NCBI GenBank assembly: GCA_019054805.1
Contig: JAHQIY010000002.1
Coordinates: 2,728,001 to 2,792,000, forward strand
Direction of reading: 5' to 3'
Source: Brachionus manjavacas
Lineage: Eukaryota; Rotifera; Eurotatoria; Ploima; Brachionidae
DNA length: 64,000 nucleotides
Shown: piece after piece, positions 1 through 12,016 of the stretch
Numbering within the stretch: the stretch's first letter is position 1
Layout: the number at the start of each line of letters is the position of its first letter
Program-made: the position numbers and the translations under genes
The notes under the pieces: model-generated
The model's database searches: none
Told to the model about the DNA's origin: nothing
What the model saw: only the letters and a program-made list of their open reading frames with translations

Positions 1-566
1 AATAAAAATCGATAAATTTTAGTTCGATCAAATTGTGCCAGAAAAGCTAAGAAAAAATCATAATTTTCATTTTAAATTAAAATATTTATTAATTCCTACA
101 TTTGTTGTTTCCGATCTTCGGTTATGTTTGGTGTCAATTCGCGTTTGAAATAGATAAAAAACTACCTTTAAGGTAAACCCTTTCTCGTGTTCAAATTTTT
201 ATAAATTATGAATTTGAAAATGTAAGACTTATAACCAAAATGTGTTTTGTGTTTCGTCAAGAATTTAGAAAGAAACTTGAGAATAAAAATATTACATAAT
301 GCAAAAATCAAGTTAAATATTTTCATTAATGTATACTTAGTTTGAAAGATTAAACAAGTGATCTATGAGTGAAGAAAATTTAAAATCTTATTCTTAAAAA
401 TTTATCAATTTTCAAGTTTTTAAATTAATCACACGCAATGTGCTAATTGAATTTTGGTCATATGAAGGCAAAATCTCATGTTTAAAATTGTCTTATCTAG
501 ACTTTTAGCTTTAGATAAAATTTATTTATTCGAAGCTAGTAGAGAAAACGCAAAAAAGCTAAAAAA
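1..566. other. AT-rich 5' flank of the PICALM-like gene
   Basis: No reading frame of note and no recognisable repeat. The last part, just before the ATG at 567, is presumably promoter and 5' UTR of the downstream clathrin-adaptor gene. I see no clear TATA box. Confidence 0.4.
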
Positions 567-3500
567 ATGTCTGGCCAAAGCATTGTTGACAGGCTGAATG
601 CTGCCAAACACACTGTAGCTGGTTCTGCATTGGGAAGAGCAGTGGTTAAAGCAACAACTGAGGAGATAATTGCACCAAAAAAAAAACACTTAGATTGTAA
701 CATTTAAAATTTGTATTTTAAAAAATTTTGCAAATTTTCTCAGATTTAGTTCAATGTACTTCGGAGATAAATGTTTCTATTCCGCAAATGGCTGATCTTC
801 TTATAGAACGAACCCAAAATAGCAGCTGGGTGGTAACTTATAAATCACTGGTCACCATACATCACTTGATGTGCTACGGAAACGAGGTAAATTTGGAAAA
901 TTTTTGAATTTCGCTCAATTTTCAAGATTTACTATTGCAGAGATTCAGTCAATATATGGCATCTCATAGTAGCAAATTTGTCCTAAGCAATTTTATGGAC
1001 AGAAACAATCTTCAAGGTATTGACATGTCTGGCTACATTAGAAAATATGCCCACTATCTAAACGAGAAGAGGGAAACTTACCGATTGATGGGATTTGACT
1101 TTTGCAAGGTAAAAAGAGGGTAAGAGCTGAAAATATTTGAATAAAAAGAGTCTTCAATTTTGCTTTAGGAAAGATGATGGCATGCTTAGAACCATGTCAA
1201 TAGATAAACTTGTCAAAACACTGCCAATACTTCACAAACAGCTTGAGGCTCTGATTGGATTTGACGTACAAGCAAATGAGCTATCTAATGGTGTAATTAA
1301 CAGCTGTTTTGTCCTAATGTCAAAAGACCTAATTCGTTTATTTGCATGCTATAATGATGGAGTTATAAATTTGCTAGAGAATTTTTTTGACATGACAAAA
1401 AAAAACTGCCGAGAATCATTAGATATATATAAAAAATTTCTCGACAAAACAGACAATGTTTCTGCTTTTTTGAAAGTTGCCGAGGTAAATTTTGATAATT
1501 AAAATAAATTTTATTTGACTTTTTTTGTCAGTCTTCAGGCATGGATAAAGGTGATATTCCTGATTTGACAAAGGTAAATCTAGTTTTTATTTGAATAATA
1601 TGCATTTTAAATTAACAAAAAATAAATAAAAAAGGCTCCTAGTAGTCTATTAGAAGCTTTAGAAAACCATCTAAATAGTCTTGACAATAAAAAAAGCTCG
1701 TCTGGTGCCAATAATGCAGCTCCAGCCACTTCAAACAAGTAAGAGTCAATGACAATTTTTTTGTTTATTATTGACAAAAATTACCGAAAAGTTCAATGGC
1801 TGTTACCAATGCTATCAATACTCTTAATAGCAACACATCGTTAACAGCTGAAGAGAAGAAACGAGTTATTGAAGAAGAAGCCAAAGCTTTGGAACAATTA
1901 AAAGTATCTTATTTAAATTTCCTAATCAGACAAATAAACTCTTGATTAAACTTTTAAGCCTGATAATGAGGTATTTTATTAGGGACTGATTTTATAGCTT
2001 AATATAATTTTGATTAGAACAAGCTTAAGGCTGAAATTTTCATTCTAATTTTTTAAATAATTCTTATATAGAACAATCATTTGAAAAAACAGAGCTCGGC
2101 TACTACACCAACAAATGATAATTCAGGCGTTGCGAACAATGCTAGTCATAAGCCAGCAACAGTTGCATCATCAGGCCAGAACGACTTGTTTGGTCTTGAA
2201 TTGAGCGGTTCGTCAAATTCAGAGCAAACAAATGGAGCAAGCTCGGCCAGTGATGATCTGCTAATGCTTTCCGGCCCTAATCCATTTATCCAAAACATAG
2301 TCAATCAGTCGTACAACACACAGCCACAGATGAATTTTAATAATACTCCAATGGGAGGTTTATTCCAGTCGTCAATGATGCCTTTATCCCAGGCACCTGT
2401 GGGATCAATGATGCCACCAGCTAACTCTTTTCCGCCAAGGATGCAAACAACTCCAAACCCAATGACTAATTCAAATCAATTAAGTAAGAATTAAATTTTT
2501 AATTTATCGAGCATTTAATGAAAGATTGTTTATTTAATTTAAAATTTTTAAATTAATGTAGTTTTTGCCAACTATAATACAAGTTATCAAAATAGACAAA
2601 ATCCGTTTATATCGAACTATCATGATTTTGATAATCTTTTAGATTCGAAACTTCCAGGTTAGAATAGAATAGAGCACGGGTTTTTGAAAATTGATTTTTT
2701 TTTTGAATGCTCCAAACAATTTTTTAGCTTTTCACCTAAATCTCTTGCTTTTTATTAAAAAATATTGATAATTTTTTTCATCAGATGATCTAATGAGTGA
2801 TTTAAATTTCGATTTAAAATCATCAAATATGGAGATTAGTAATAGCCAGTTGAGCTATTCGGCCACAAATTTGACAAATTCAGGTTTTTTTCAAGATAAA
2901 CTATATTCGTGTTGTTGATTTATATTTCGTAAATGTTGTAGTTTTGATATTTAGTAAATTTTATTCTAAGTTTTGTCCTGAATTAGATTTTGATTTAACT
3001 TTCATTTTAATTTAATATTTAATTTGAAAGTTCACGTTCAAATGTTTTTTTTGTGATTAAATACCAAAAAATTAAAATTATAAAAACTCTATTTCATTCT
3101 AATTTAGTTTTTTTTTATTAATGTAAGTTTGATTGACTGTTAGTAATTTTTTTTTCTTCTTTTTATCTAAAGCCAAAAAAAATTTTAGCAAAGTGTTTTC
3201 AGCATGTTTAATTTAGATTCTTCAACTGCACAATCATAAAAATTAATTATCGTTCTTAGTTAAGCATATATAATGAATATAATTTTTTTTTTTAATTTAA
3301 ATTTTCTTTGTTTAAGTCTACAAAATTAATTAAAAATCATAAAATTTGCTTAGATAAATTTTTTTCTTAAAATCTTTAGAAATATGACTAGTCGCATTTT
3401 TTTGAAAAAAAAAATAAAAATAAAAATAATTGCTATTTCTGAAAAGAAACGATTTTACTAATTAATTTCTTTTTAATGCTTCTTCCTTTTAATTTTCCAG

Positions 3501-5406
3501 TGACTAATAAATCTAGTAGTATTCTAATTTTAATGTACCAATTTTCTTTTAATAAAAACAAAAGTATATCAAAATTTTCCAAAGTCTTAATTTAGTTTAT
3601 TGTTTTTATTTCTTAAAAATGGAAAATTAACTTTATTTCAATATTTTTTTATCGATTAAATATATCGTATTTTATCTTTAAATAAAAGAAGATGGATATA
3701 ATATTTATTTTTCTGATTTTATTTGCCATCAATTAATGGACAGACAAAAAAAATTAAATTTTACTGACAAAAAAGACTAAATCTACTGACAAAAAAACTA
3801 CATATGATGACAAATAAATTAATTGACTGATAATATAATGATTTGAGTGACAAAAATACTTTTTTGACTTATAATTTATTTTAACAACAAATCAATGATT
3901 TTGAGGTGAAGATAAAAATCAAAACCTTGAACTATAGATCCAAAATAGAAAGGAAGTTCCAGACGATTATGATAAACCGTTTTGTCCATATCTCATCATC
4001 AAGCTAGAGTCAACTATGAGACAACGTCACAATTTAAGTTCATTCCTTAAAATCTTACAGAATGACATTATTAGATAGCTTAATTAGAACTAAAATAAAA
4101 TATAATAAAAATAAAACCTATCTATAAAATAGTTTTATTTTGTCAGTACAAAATTATTAAATAGCCATCTCAATATATTTGTCACTCGTTTAGTTTTTTT
4201 TTTGTCAGAATAATTAGTTTGTTATAGTTAGCTAAAAAAGATTAAAATAGTCACCACTTTTAGTTATTTTTGTCATTTTAAAAAAATTCAATTTGTCACT
4301 CCCACTACATTTAAGCCAATTTTTTAAAAAATAAATAAAATTTAGATAGAATGATCTCAATTTTTTTATTTATCTAATTAGTATGGTAAATTCGTGTTAA
4401 GATTGTATTTTTTACTTTTCACATAAAGCATTTTCCGCAAAAATTCATAATTTCTGTTTTATTACAGTATATTGATATTTTTGTTTTTAACAGTGATGTA
4501 AATTTACCTGCATTTCGCTGTTGTATTCTTGACTAAAAGTATTGATAAAGTAATAAACAATTATTTACTAAAGATGACTCTAATCCATTTTTAAACACTG
4601 GTTCAATAAGCAAAGCCAGATCCCATGAAACAATAGATGCAAAAATTTCTTCGGTCTCAAGTGATTGCGTTCCTAGTCCTAGTAGTTGTACTGACTTGAA
4701 TTCACTTATTAACACTAATGCTTTAATTATTAATACACCAACTAGCATTGATACTGAAACGAAAATCGCTAATTATTCAGCTATCTCAGGTTATTAGCCT
4801 AAAACTTTTTCTTGACTTTTTTGTGTGCATCTTATATACTTCAATAGAAAATAAAAATAAAATTTTTTAAATTTTAAGATTCATTCGATGCATTCGGTGA
4901 TGTTTTGCAGCCAATTAATCCCGCAGCTCCAGTTTTGAACCCAAGTAACAAAACTACTGAGAATAAATCAGATGCCAAGATTATTTCAAATGATTTGGAA
5001 TCAAGTTTGGCTTCATTGGCAGATAATCTTGATATCAATGGCAAAAATAAAGGCTTTGGGTATTTTTTTTGCTAAATTTTGATTTTTTTTTACTATCTTT
5101 TTTTTAAGAAAAAATTATCAATGGAGCAACGGAAATCCGTCGGGTCAAATGAAAACCGGTGGCCAAAACATGTCCAAACAACAAAACTCTATGATGCCGA
5201 CTCAGACAACTAGCATGTCTTCTCCTTGGGGACAACCGCAAATGAGTAACCCGATGATGACCAGTGCCCCTGCGAACGGAGCCTGGATGGCTCCTAATCC
5301 ATTTGGAGCTCCACTTCAACCAAATAATCAAATGAATAACAGACCCCCCATGCAACAAACGGCCCCACCAGTCACTTCGACTAATAATCCATTCGACCTA
5401 TTCTAA
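567..5406 (+). CDS. PICALM: PICALM/AP180-family clathrin assembly protein (13 exons)
   Basis: ANTH-domain adaptor that binds PIP2, clathrin and SNAREs at the plasma membrane and helps build clathrin-coated vesicles. My exons are 567-696, 744-886, 941-1119, 1169-1484, 1532-1573, 1635-1738, 1792-1903, 2072-2483, 2562-2657, 2785-2883, 4574-4789, 4879-5059 and 5109-5406. Phases agree throughout and give about 775 aa. The first six exons encode the ANTH domain: near the N-terminus the lysine-rich PKKKHLD (PIP2 site), then [21 protein letters not shown], and [19 protein letters not shown] at its end. The C-terminal half is a disordered tail with five NPF motifs (EH-domain ligands) and DLF-type clathrin/AP2 motifs; the protein ends NNPFDLF. 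Exon 11 encodes an NPF and is preceded by a 1.7 kb intron holding a fold-back element. The exon 7 acceptor (ccgaaaag) is weak, and exons 9-11 may be alternatively used. Family assignment is firm; PICALM versus AP180 is not resolvable because invertebrates usually have one gene. Confidence 0.95.
3740..4304. mobile_element. Fold-back element with iterated TGACAAA motifs, in the PICALM intron
   Basis: The left part (3740-3860) carries five copies of (T/A)GACAAA; the right part (4138-4304) carries five copies of the complement TTTGTCA. Neighbouring bases also mirror: TACTGACAAA and GAGTGACAAA occur on the left, and their complements on the right. The middle shows no coding frame. I could not define a target-site duplication. 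It looks like a non-autonomous DNA transposon inserted in the long intron between PICALM exons 10 and 11. Confidence 0.6.
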
Positions 5407-5934
5407 TTAAATGTCCAATGAATCAAAAAATCTTTTAAGTAATATTGTTATAGAATTTATAGAATGATTAACTTTTAAAATAAAAAATGATGATTTTTTT
5501 AAATTTGATCCTAAATTAGAAAAGGATCCTATTATCCATTTACCAATAATATAAACATTTAATCATTATATAAATTTGAATTAAAAATATATCCTTTTTA
5601 AATAATTAAAATAAGTAGAATTGAAAAATCGAAAATATAGTTAGAGAGGTGATGAATCATTTTGTGAACAACTTTTCATATGTATTCCTTTATTTTTTTT
5701 AAATTATTTTTTAATAATAATTTAATTTTGTATTCATTTATAATCTTATTAACGGTGTAAATTAATGTATTTTTCCTTTATTTAATTTTGCATCAGCTTA
5801 ACTAAATAATTAAAAATTAAACAAATAAATAGTTTATATTTTTTTAATTGATTCATTCGTAGACATTTTTTAAGAATATCTTATATATTAATAAAAATGA
5901 TTTTTATTTATTTTAAATTTTTTTATTTACGGCA
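5407..5934. other. 3' flank of the PICALM-like gene
   Basis: AT-rich sequence with several AATAAA-like signals soon after the stop codon. I see no gene or repeat. Confidence 0.4.
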
Positions 5935-5942
5935 TATTTTTT

Positions 5943-6900
5943 GGGTCCTACAAAAACACTGACCCCCATTTTTTTTGCAAAGTAAAAGTATTTTCTTAAG
6001 TTTTAATATATCATTTGGTTTGAATTTTTCTCTATTTTTTGAAAATTAAATTAGTTTTTCTCCAAAATTTTTATTTTTTGTGAAAATTGAATATTTTTAT
6101 ATTTTTAAAAACCTGACCCCCTACTGACCCCCAATTTTATACGACTGACCCCCAACCGACCCCCATTTTTCTTGAAGAGAATTTAACGAGCTCTCTAAAA
6201 ATGTGTCTAGTTTTTCTCCAGGAAGTATAGTTTTCGAGATATTTTGATTATAATAAAAGACCTTAGTTATTTTGAAATCGGGTTTTAAAGTTTTAAAACG
6301 ATATACTACTCGATCAAGAATTTTTAAGCTTTTCGACTGTCATGTTTGTTTTCTTAATTTCAATATTATTTTTAAAAGAAAACTATAATCTACTCTTAAA
6401 GAAACCTGACACCCTGCTGAGCCCCAATTTTAAACGACTGACCCCCAACTGACCCCCATTTTTCATGAAGAGAATTTAACGAGCTTTCTAAAAATGTGTC
6501 TAGTTTTTCTAGTAAATAAAAAAATAAAGTCTGTCTTAAATTTTTAATTACGTAAAAATTTGATAAACTTAAATGAGGCGAAATTTTTATTTTTACTAAT
6601 AATTTTTACCAAATATACATCCTGGAGAAAAACTAGACACATTTTTAGAGAGCTCGTTAAATTCTCTTCAAGAAAAATGGGGGTCGGTTGGGGGTCAGTC
6701 GTATAAAATTGGGGGTCAGTAGGGGGTCAGGTTTTTAAAAATATAAAAATATTCAATTTTCACAAAAAATAAAAATTTTGGAGAAAAACTAATTTAATTT
6801 TCAAAAAATAGAGAAAAATTCAAACCAAATGATATATTAAAACTTAAGAAAATACTTTTACTTTGCAAAAAAAATGGGGGTCAGTGTTTTTGTAGGACCC
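5943..6900. mobile_element. Fold-back DNA element with iterated CTGACCCCC motif
   Basis: A 958 bp element with near-perfect inverted arms of about 280 bp (5943-6225 and 6620-6900), starting GGGTCCTACAAAAACACTG. It is flanked on both sides by TATTTTTT (5935-5942 and 6901-6908), an 8 bp target-site duplication. Each arm has five copies of the CTGACCCCC motif. The middle contains an extra, diverged direct copy of part of the left arm (about 6395-6505) and no convincing coding frame. Length, arms and 8 bp duplication indicate a non-autonomous cut-and-paste element; hAT, P and MULE superfamilies all give duplications near this size. Confidence 0.85.
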
Positions 6901-6908
6901 TATTTTTT

Positions 6909-7500
6909 ATAGTTCTCTTAGTATAAATGAATTGCTCACAAGCAAAAGTTAAATTTTGGAGAAGTGAGCTTAACGGTGAGCTGTGTCGTTAGATTCATGG
7001 AATTAGTCTAGATAATTTCTATATAGGACTCTGTATTTAAAGAGATGAGCTCTCCAGGTTCTCAAATTTATTAATTTTCATCATTAACTCTTATCGGTTC
7101 AATACTGGGTCAAAAATGATCAAAAATTAAAATCAAAAAAATGAGTTTTTATTCTTTGAATAAATCCCGTATTGCCGAATGTTTTGCGTGTTAGTCATGC
7201 AAGCAGAGGATCGAGGGTTCAAAACCCGCTGAGGGTAAAAAAAATCTTCAAAGTATCTCAGCAATACGGGGCGAATGTTTAAACCTCTTTCATCATAAAA
7301 ATAGGGGGACCAGTTTCGACTGGGTAATAATTACGCTGTAGATGATCAACTCGATGCAGTAGTGTCAGATCGGAGCTGTTGCTGAAAAAAAGGTACAAGA
7401 AAAGAAGATGAGCGCCTCCCCATTATCTACTAGGATAGAATAAGTACATTTATATTCTTTTAATGCATTTGACTATTTACCTAAACAGGTGGAGGGAGAC
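6909..7500. other. Mostly non-coding stretch between two transposons
   Basis: No gene. It contains a tRNA-like sequence (listed separately). The remainder is not recognisable. Confidence 0.4.
7166..7270 (+). repeat. tRNA-like sequence, possibly a SINE head
   Basis: About 105 bp bounded by the inverted 10-mers CCCGTATTGC and GCAATACGGG. Inside, GCGTGTTAG...GGATCGAGGGTTCAAAACCC resembles the D/anticodon and T arms of a tRNA: the B-box-like GGTTCAAAACC is good and an anticodon-like loop would read GTCATGC (CAT). The acceptor arms do not pair and the T stem has a mismatch, so this is not a functional tRNA. A tRNA-derived repeat or decayed tRNA are the alternatives. Confidence 0.35.
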
Positions 7501-8420
7501 GATCAAGTCAATGATGACAAGTTTGACTTTATTCATCCTTTTATTCAAGAATCTATCTAAAACTATACAAGTGCGTCCGAAGATGATTTCTTAGATTAAA
7601 AAGACTTTAATGCCCAACGTATCCGGAATTCCTAGCTCATCTACATTTACCACATCGTCTAACCCTACCAGCTTAAATAATCAAAAATGTTTACGGGAAA
7701 GAAAAATTCTATTGCTGGAATTCAAGTTTAATTGCAGATCCAACTGTTGTTCAAAACAATATGCCTTGGTTAAACTTCTGTGTTAAAAATTGTGGCAAAA
7801 TGAGCGAGTTTCTATTTCTTTTTAAACGATTATTTAATGATCAAGAAAATATTTTTTTATGCAAACAAAACAGTTAATAAGACGGACTATTTTACACCAG
7901 AGAATGAATTCGTAGCTTTAGTTGGCATCACTACAAAAAATGACCCCGAAGTCGATCAATCATGTCACGAAATAGATTTAAATTTTTGTCTTGAACTGCT
8001 TACTGCAAAAAATAACAACAACAACAAAAAATTTACAAAAATGAATGAAATTTTTTAAATGTTTCGATTAAACATAAAAACAGCTTATACACCAGGGAGC
8101 AGTCTATGAGTTGACGAACAGCTATATGCTTTTCGTATGAGGTGTTATTTTATACAGTGCGTACCTACGAAACCAGCAAGATATGGCCTAAAATATTTGT
8201 CTCTGAAGTATTTGGCTACTTTTAGTTAATTGATACAATAATTTATCTTGGCAAAAGCAATCAAAATTTCACGGCTCGCCATGATGCTTCGATTGATACA
8301 CAAAAAAAGAAACCAAAGGTAATACTTGACCATAATACAAATAAATGCTATGTAGATTAAATTGCTAAAAAGATCACTTGTAGACGGAAAACAAAAAATT
8401 GGCAACGAATGCATTTATGT
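7500..8420 (+). pseudogene. Degraded piggyBac-type transposase
   Basis: Scattered in-frame pieces resemble the piggyBac DDE transposase: FTPENEFVALVGI near 7890-7930, then YTPG, VDEQL, AFRMRC and PTKPARYGLK at 8091-8195. The YTPG..l.VDEQ..pFrGR...PsKPa.YGiK order is the piggyBac core around the first catalytic Asp. A TGA lies inside the motif at about 8107, and other stops and frame changes occur, so it is dead. The ends were not identified; no TTAA-flanked inverted repeats were found around it. Confidence 0.75.
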
Positions 8421-9053
8421 ATTAATTTATCATTTATTTATTTGCACTTATGCTTAGACCACGGCAGGCCACATTCCCGGCACACTGTGAAATAAAGCGT
8501 GCCGTTACAATCAAGTAAAATAAAAATAAGATTAAAGTCGATTAGTAGCTAAGTTGTAAAAATTTGAAATAACAAATTAAAAAAAAAATATCCCGGTATC
8601 TTATCTTCGATGATCGATCATATGTAGTTGTTCTTTAGAAGGTTTACGACGAAGTCGTTCTTTAGGACCTGAATATGTTGTTTTGTTGGTTCTATTTTAT
8701 GGGTATAGAATAAATTCATTGTCCTGCTCCTAGTTGGGATGCCAAGTATAGTCTTTACAATGTTGCCTTCTACCCTAAATTATACGGATTTAGTTTTGGT
8801 CAAAAGAGGAGAGAGGAAAGAGAGAAGATATGAATAAAAAAAAAAATTAATTAAAATTAAATTAATTGACAATTAAATGGGTATTATATAAGCACGGAAA
8901 AAAAAAAAAATTATATTTTTTAGTGTGGATTAACTTGGTTATGATATTAAAAGGTAAGACTAGATAAATTATGGTATTTACAGTTTGTACAATTTGTCTA
9001 GGGCTTCTGAAGAGTGGAAAAAAGCTCTACTATGTATTCATGCTTTTTAAAGG
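8421..9053. other. Non-coding; holds a small hairpin and a block shared with the second H4 locus
   Basis: A GC-richer patch contains a hairpin at 8478-8504 (CGGCAC..CT / AG..GTGCCG). The segment 8809-9016 is clearly related to 40674-40937 upstream of the second H4: both contain gagaggaaagagagaag, then gataaattatggta and an acagtttgtacaa stretch, ending gaagagtgg. No coding frame is visible. Confidence 0.6.
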
Positions 9054-9061
9054 GAATATTA

Positions 9062-9717
9062 TTTCAGCACAATCAATTTCTGATTAGCACAATGAAAAAA
9101 ACTTTCAATACAATTCGATTTCTTCTCAGCACAAAAAATTATATTTAAAAAAAAAAACATTTAACACAAAAAAATTGTGTTTGAAAATAATTCTTAAAGG
9201 AAATTTTTTTTTCAACACAAAAATATTTAAAATTAAATAATTTTTTTTTTAATTTTAAATTTTATTTAATGATATTTATAAGTGGATGTTAGGTAAATAA
9301 AGTAAATTTCGAAGCTTAAAGAAAGGAAATTTAAAAAAAAATTAGTCTCTAGAAAACCAGTTTCCGCATTTTTTGCTCTACCTCTTTTAGGCTTACTGGC
9401 AAATTTGTCCTTTTTTTAAACAGTTTTTTAATGGCAATAAATGTGCACAATATCCTAATTTAGTGAAAACTTGCAAGAACATTTCTTACTGTTGAGCTCA
9501 ACTTTATAACAGTTCTTGAATAAATTAGTTGTTGAATAAATTTTTTTAAATTTTCCCAACAAGCTATTAATTTTTGTGTTGAATGCATTTATTTTATTTT
9601 TGATTTTTGTGCTAAAAGTAATTTTTTTCAAATTTTAATTTTTGTGTTGAGAAGAAATCATTTTGAGCTGAGCGTTTTGAAATTGTGTTATTTTATTGTG
9701 TTGAAAAGGTAGACCCC
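9062..9717. mobile_element. Fold-back DNA element with iterated CACAAAA motif
   Basis: A 656 bp element flanked by the 8 bp direct repeat TTTTTAAA (9054-9061 and 9718-9725). Both ends start with G-runs (GGGAATATT; complement of the other end GGGGTCTACC). The left arm holds about six copies of AGCACAA/AACACAAAA; the right arm holds about five inverted copies (TTTTTGTGTT). There is no coding frame. It lies just upstream of the old promoter copy belonging to the first H4 locus. Confidence 0.7.
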
Positions 9718-9740
9718 TTTTTAAAAATATCATTTAAAAA

Positions 9741-9798
9741 AATTATGCATACTCATTTAACCGAATCTAATGGCTACTAATTTAGATCGGCATTTAAC
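9741..9798 (+). promoter_or_regulatory. Relic copy of the H4 promoter module
   Basis: Matches the module upstream of each H4 gene: ATGCAyACTCATTTAACCGA, then a degraded ATTGG box (aatgg), then CTAATTTAGATCG. It lies 1.7 kb from the H4 start because transposons (9809-10863 and about 10865-11335) intervene. The second H4 locus has the equivalent relic at 40986-41040. It has no TATA box or gene directly behind it, so it is probably a duplicated remnant. Confidence 0.6.
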
Positions 9799-9808
9799 TA
9801 TCAATTAT

Positions 9809-10863
9809 GAATCTGCTATTTTTCGACAAGTAAATTTCGTAAAGGTAAATTAGACAAGATTGTTAATTACATAACTATTTTCGTTAAATAGTATTTCGAC
9901 GTTAATTATTTCGACAAACGTCTTATATTTGACTTGGGTGAAGTTTTGACAAGAGTTAAAAAAAATAACTCATTTTTTAATTAACTTAGTTAAAATTATC
10001 ACAAATTAAATGCTTTAAGTATTGACAAATATAAACGCCGCAGTTGTAACCATCTAAGTTTTTTTGACGTATGATATTCGAAATCCACGAATGTGGTATT
10101 TATCTTTGTTTGATGTATCTATCACCTTTTTCTCAAAGATCTGGAATAAGTGAATATTTAAAATAGGAATAGTATATGTATTCACTTTTAGCAGTGTGTA
10201 ATTTTATTAGCAATGGGTTTAAGGTTCAAATATATTTTTAAGCTATTTAATTATTTTTTTTTAATTATTGTTTTTTAGTTAAGTTTGGGTTTTATTTCGG
10301 AACTTTTGTTTGGAATTATAGTAGTTTTAAAAAAAATAAGTCATTTTTTAATTAATTAATTAATTAATACTTCTTATTTCTATGGTCATTTTCTTTCTTT
10401 TCATCAAAATATTGAAGAAGAAAAAAAATGAGTTAACAAAATAACTAATTCATATAACTAATTAACTCATGTCAAAACTTCACCCCAGTTTATATTTTGG
10501 CAAATAAAAATTAGACAAAAATTTTTTTTTGAAAAATTAATTACCAAATTAAAAAATGAAAATATAGAAAAGAATTAGTAATATTGAATTAATTTAGATA
10601 AATTAGTTAAGTGTTGATAAATACCTTGATCATTATAATCATTTAAAATTTGATTTATGCGTTCTTCAAAATAATGTAACAAGTCTTAAGTTTTTAATTT
10701 AGTTCATTAAATTTAACACAAAAAAACACATGCAAAAAAAAATCTTGTCAAGTTTTGTCGAATAAATATTATTCGAAAATTAATTTTCTTAATTTTTATT
10801 TGTCGAAATTAAGTTGTCGAAAATTAAATTTTCCAAATTTACTTGTCGAATAGTAAATATACC
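9809..10863. mobile_element. Fold-back element with iterated TTCGACAA motif and 9 bp target duplication
   Basis: About 1.06 kb flanked by ATCAATTAT at 9800-9808 and 10864-10872. Inverted ends share TTCGACAAGTAAATTT. The left arm carries several TTCGAC/TTAGACAAG copies, the right arm four or five TTGTCGAA copies. The middle holds no conserved frame. A 9 bp duplication is typical of Mutator-like (MULE) elements. It inserted at or next to the 5' junction of the LINE fragment that follows. Confidence 0.7.
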
Positions 10864-10864
10864 A

Positions 10865-11335
10865 TCAATTATTAAAATATGATACTCCCTCCAACATCGT
10901 GCAACATGAAGCTTTTAATAAACTTAAATTACTAACAGTCTCGAATCGTCTTTTTGAGTTGAGTGAGAAATATGTTGGGACAGGACTGAGTCATTCTATT
11001 CCATTGGTTGAAAGACTGGAGAAGGAATACAAAGAAGGTTTCGAATCAAGATATATTGAATACCCAACTCCATTGTGTAATTGCTACCTTACAATTTCTT
11101 CTTTTTTTCCTGAAACTTGAACTATTTAAACATATGCCACATGTAACAATCTTTTCCAATTTATGTCTTTTCAACTTTCATTTTTTTAGCTTATTTACTC
11201 TATTTTGATTCTTTTTTTTTTAATCTCATTTTATCAACTTTAATTTTATTTTTATTTTATTTTTTTTATTTTATCTTTAACTTATTCTGAAGGAGCTTTA
11301 GCTCGGTACAGAAAACAAATAATAATAATAATAAA
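10865..11335 (+). pseudogene. 5'-truncated LINE (3' end of reverse-transcriptase ORF plus tail)
   Basis: Encodes the last about 80 residues of a non-LTR retrotransposon ORF: LLTVSNRLFELSEKYV, LSHSIPLVERL, YPTPLCNCYLTISSFFPE, followed by a stop near 11118. After a T-rich 3' UTR comes the family's hairpin tail GAAGGAGCTTTAGCTCGGTA and an (AAT)n end. The same C-terminus and tail recur at several places in this window. The family looks CR1/jockey-like, but the polymerase core is absent here. The second H4 locus lacks it, so this insertion is specific to locus 1. Confidence 0.8.
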
Positions 11336-11466
11336 TTCATTTTGAATTCTATTTAATTTTTTTTTATGCCAAAATATTTACTGACACTAAGCCAAAAGTT
11401 TTTTTATTAATTATGTTTTATTCTACTTTTAGACAGTTACCAAAAAAGTAATATCGATAGAAAAAT

Positions 11467-11960
<494 letters not shown>

Positions 11961-12000
11961 GTCTAATTAAATGTTTTTGTAAATATTCATTTGAACCCCC

Positions 12001-12016
12001 GGCCCTTTTTAGGGCC
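12001..12016 (+). terminator. Histone 3' stem-loop, H4 copy 1
   Basis: GGCCCTTTTTAGGGCC: a 6 bp stem with a 4-base loop and an ACAAA-like sequence after it, 40 bp past the stop. This is the SLBP-binding signal that replaces polyadenylation in replication-dependent histone mRNAs. Confidence 0.93.

Noticed and set aside
5104-5358. 84-codon minus frame over the last PICALM exon
   Set aside because: Antisense shadow of the NPF-rich exon.
7166-7270. Functional tRNA-Met gene
   Set aside because: The acceptor arms do not pair and the T stem is mismatched.
11008-11208. 66-codon frame overlapping the LINE C-terminus
   Set aside because: Alternative frame of the LINE end and its T-rich 3' UTR.
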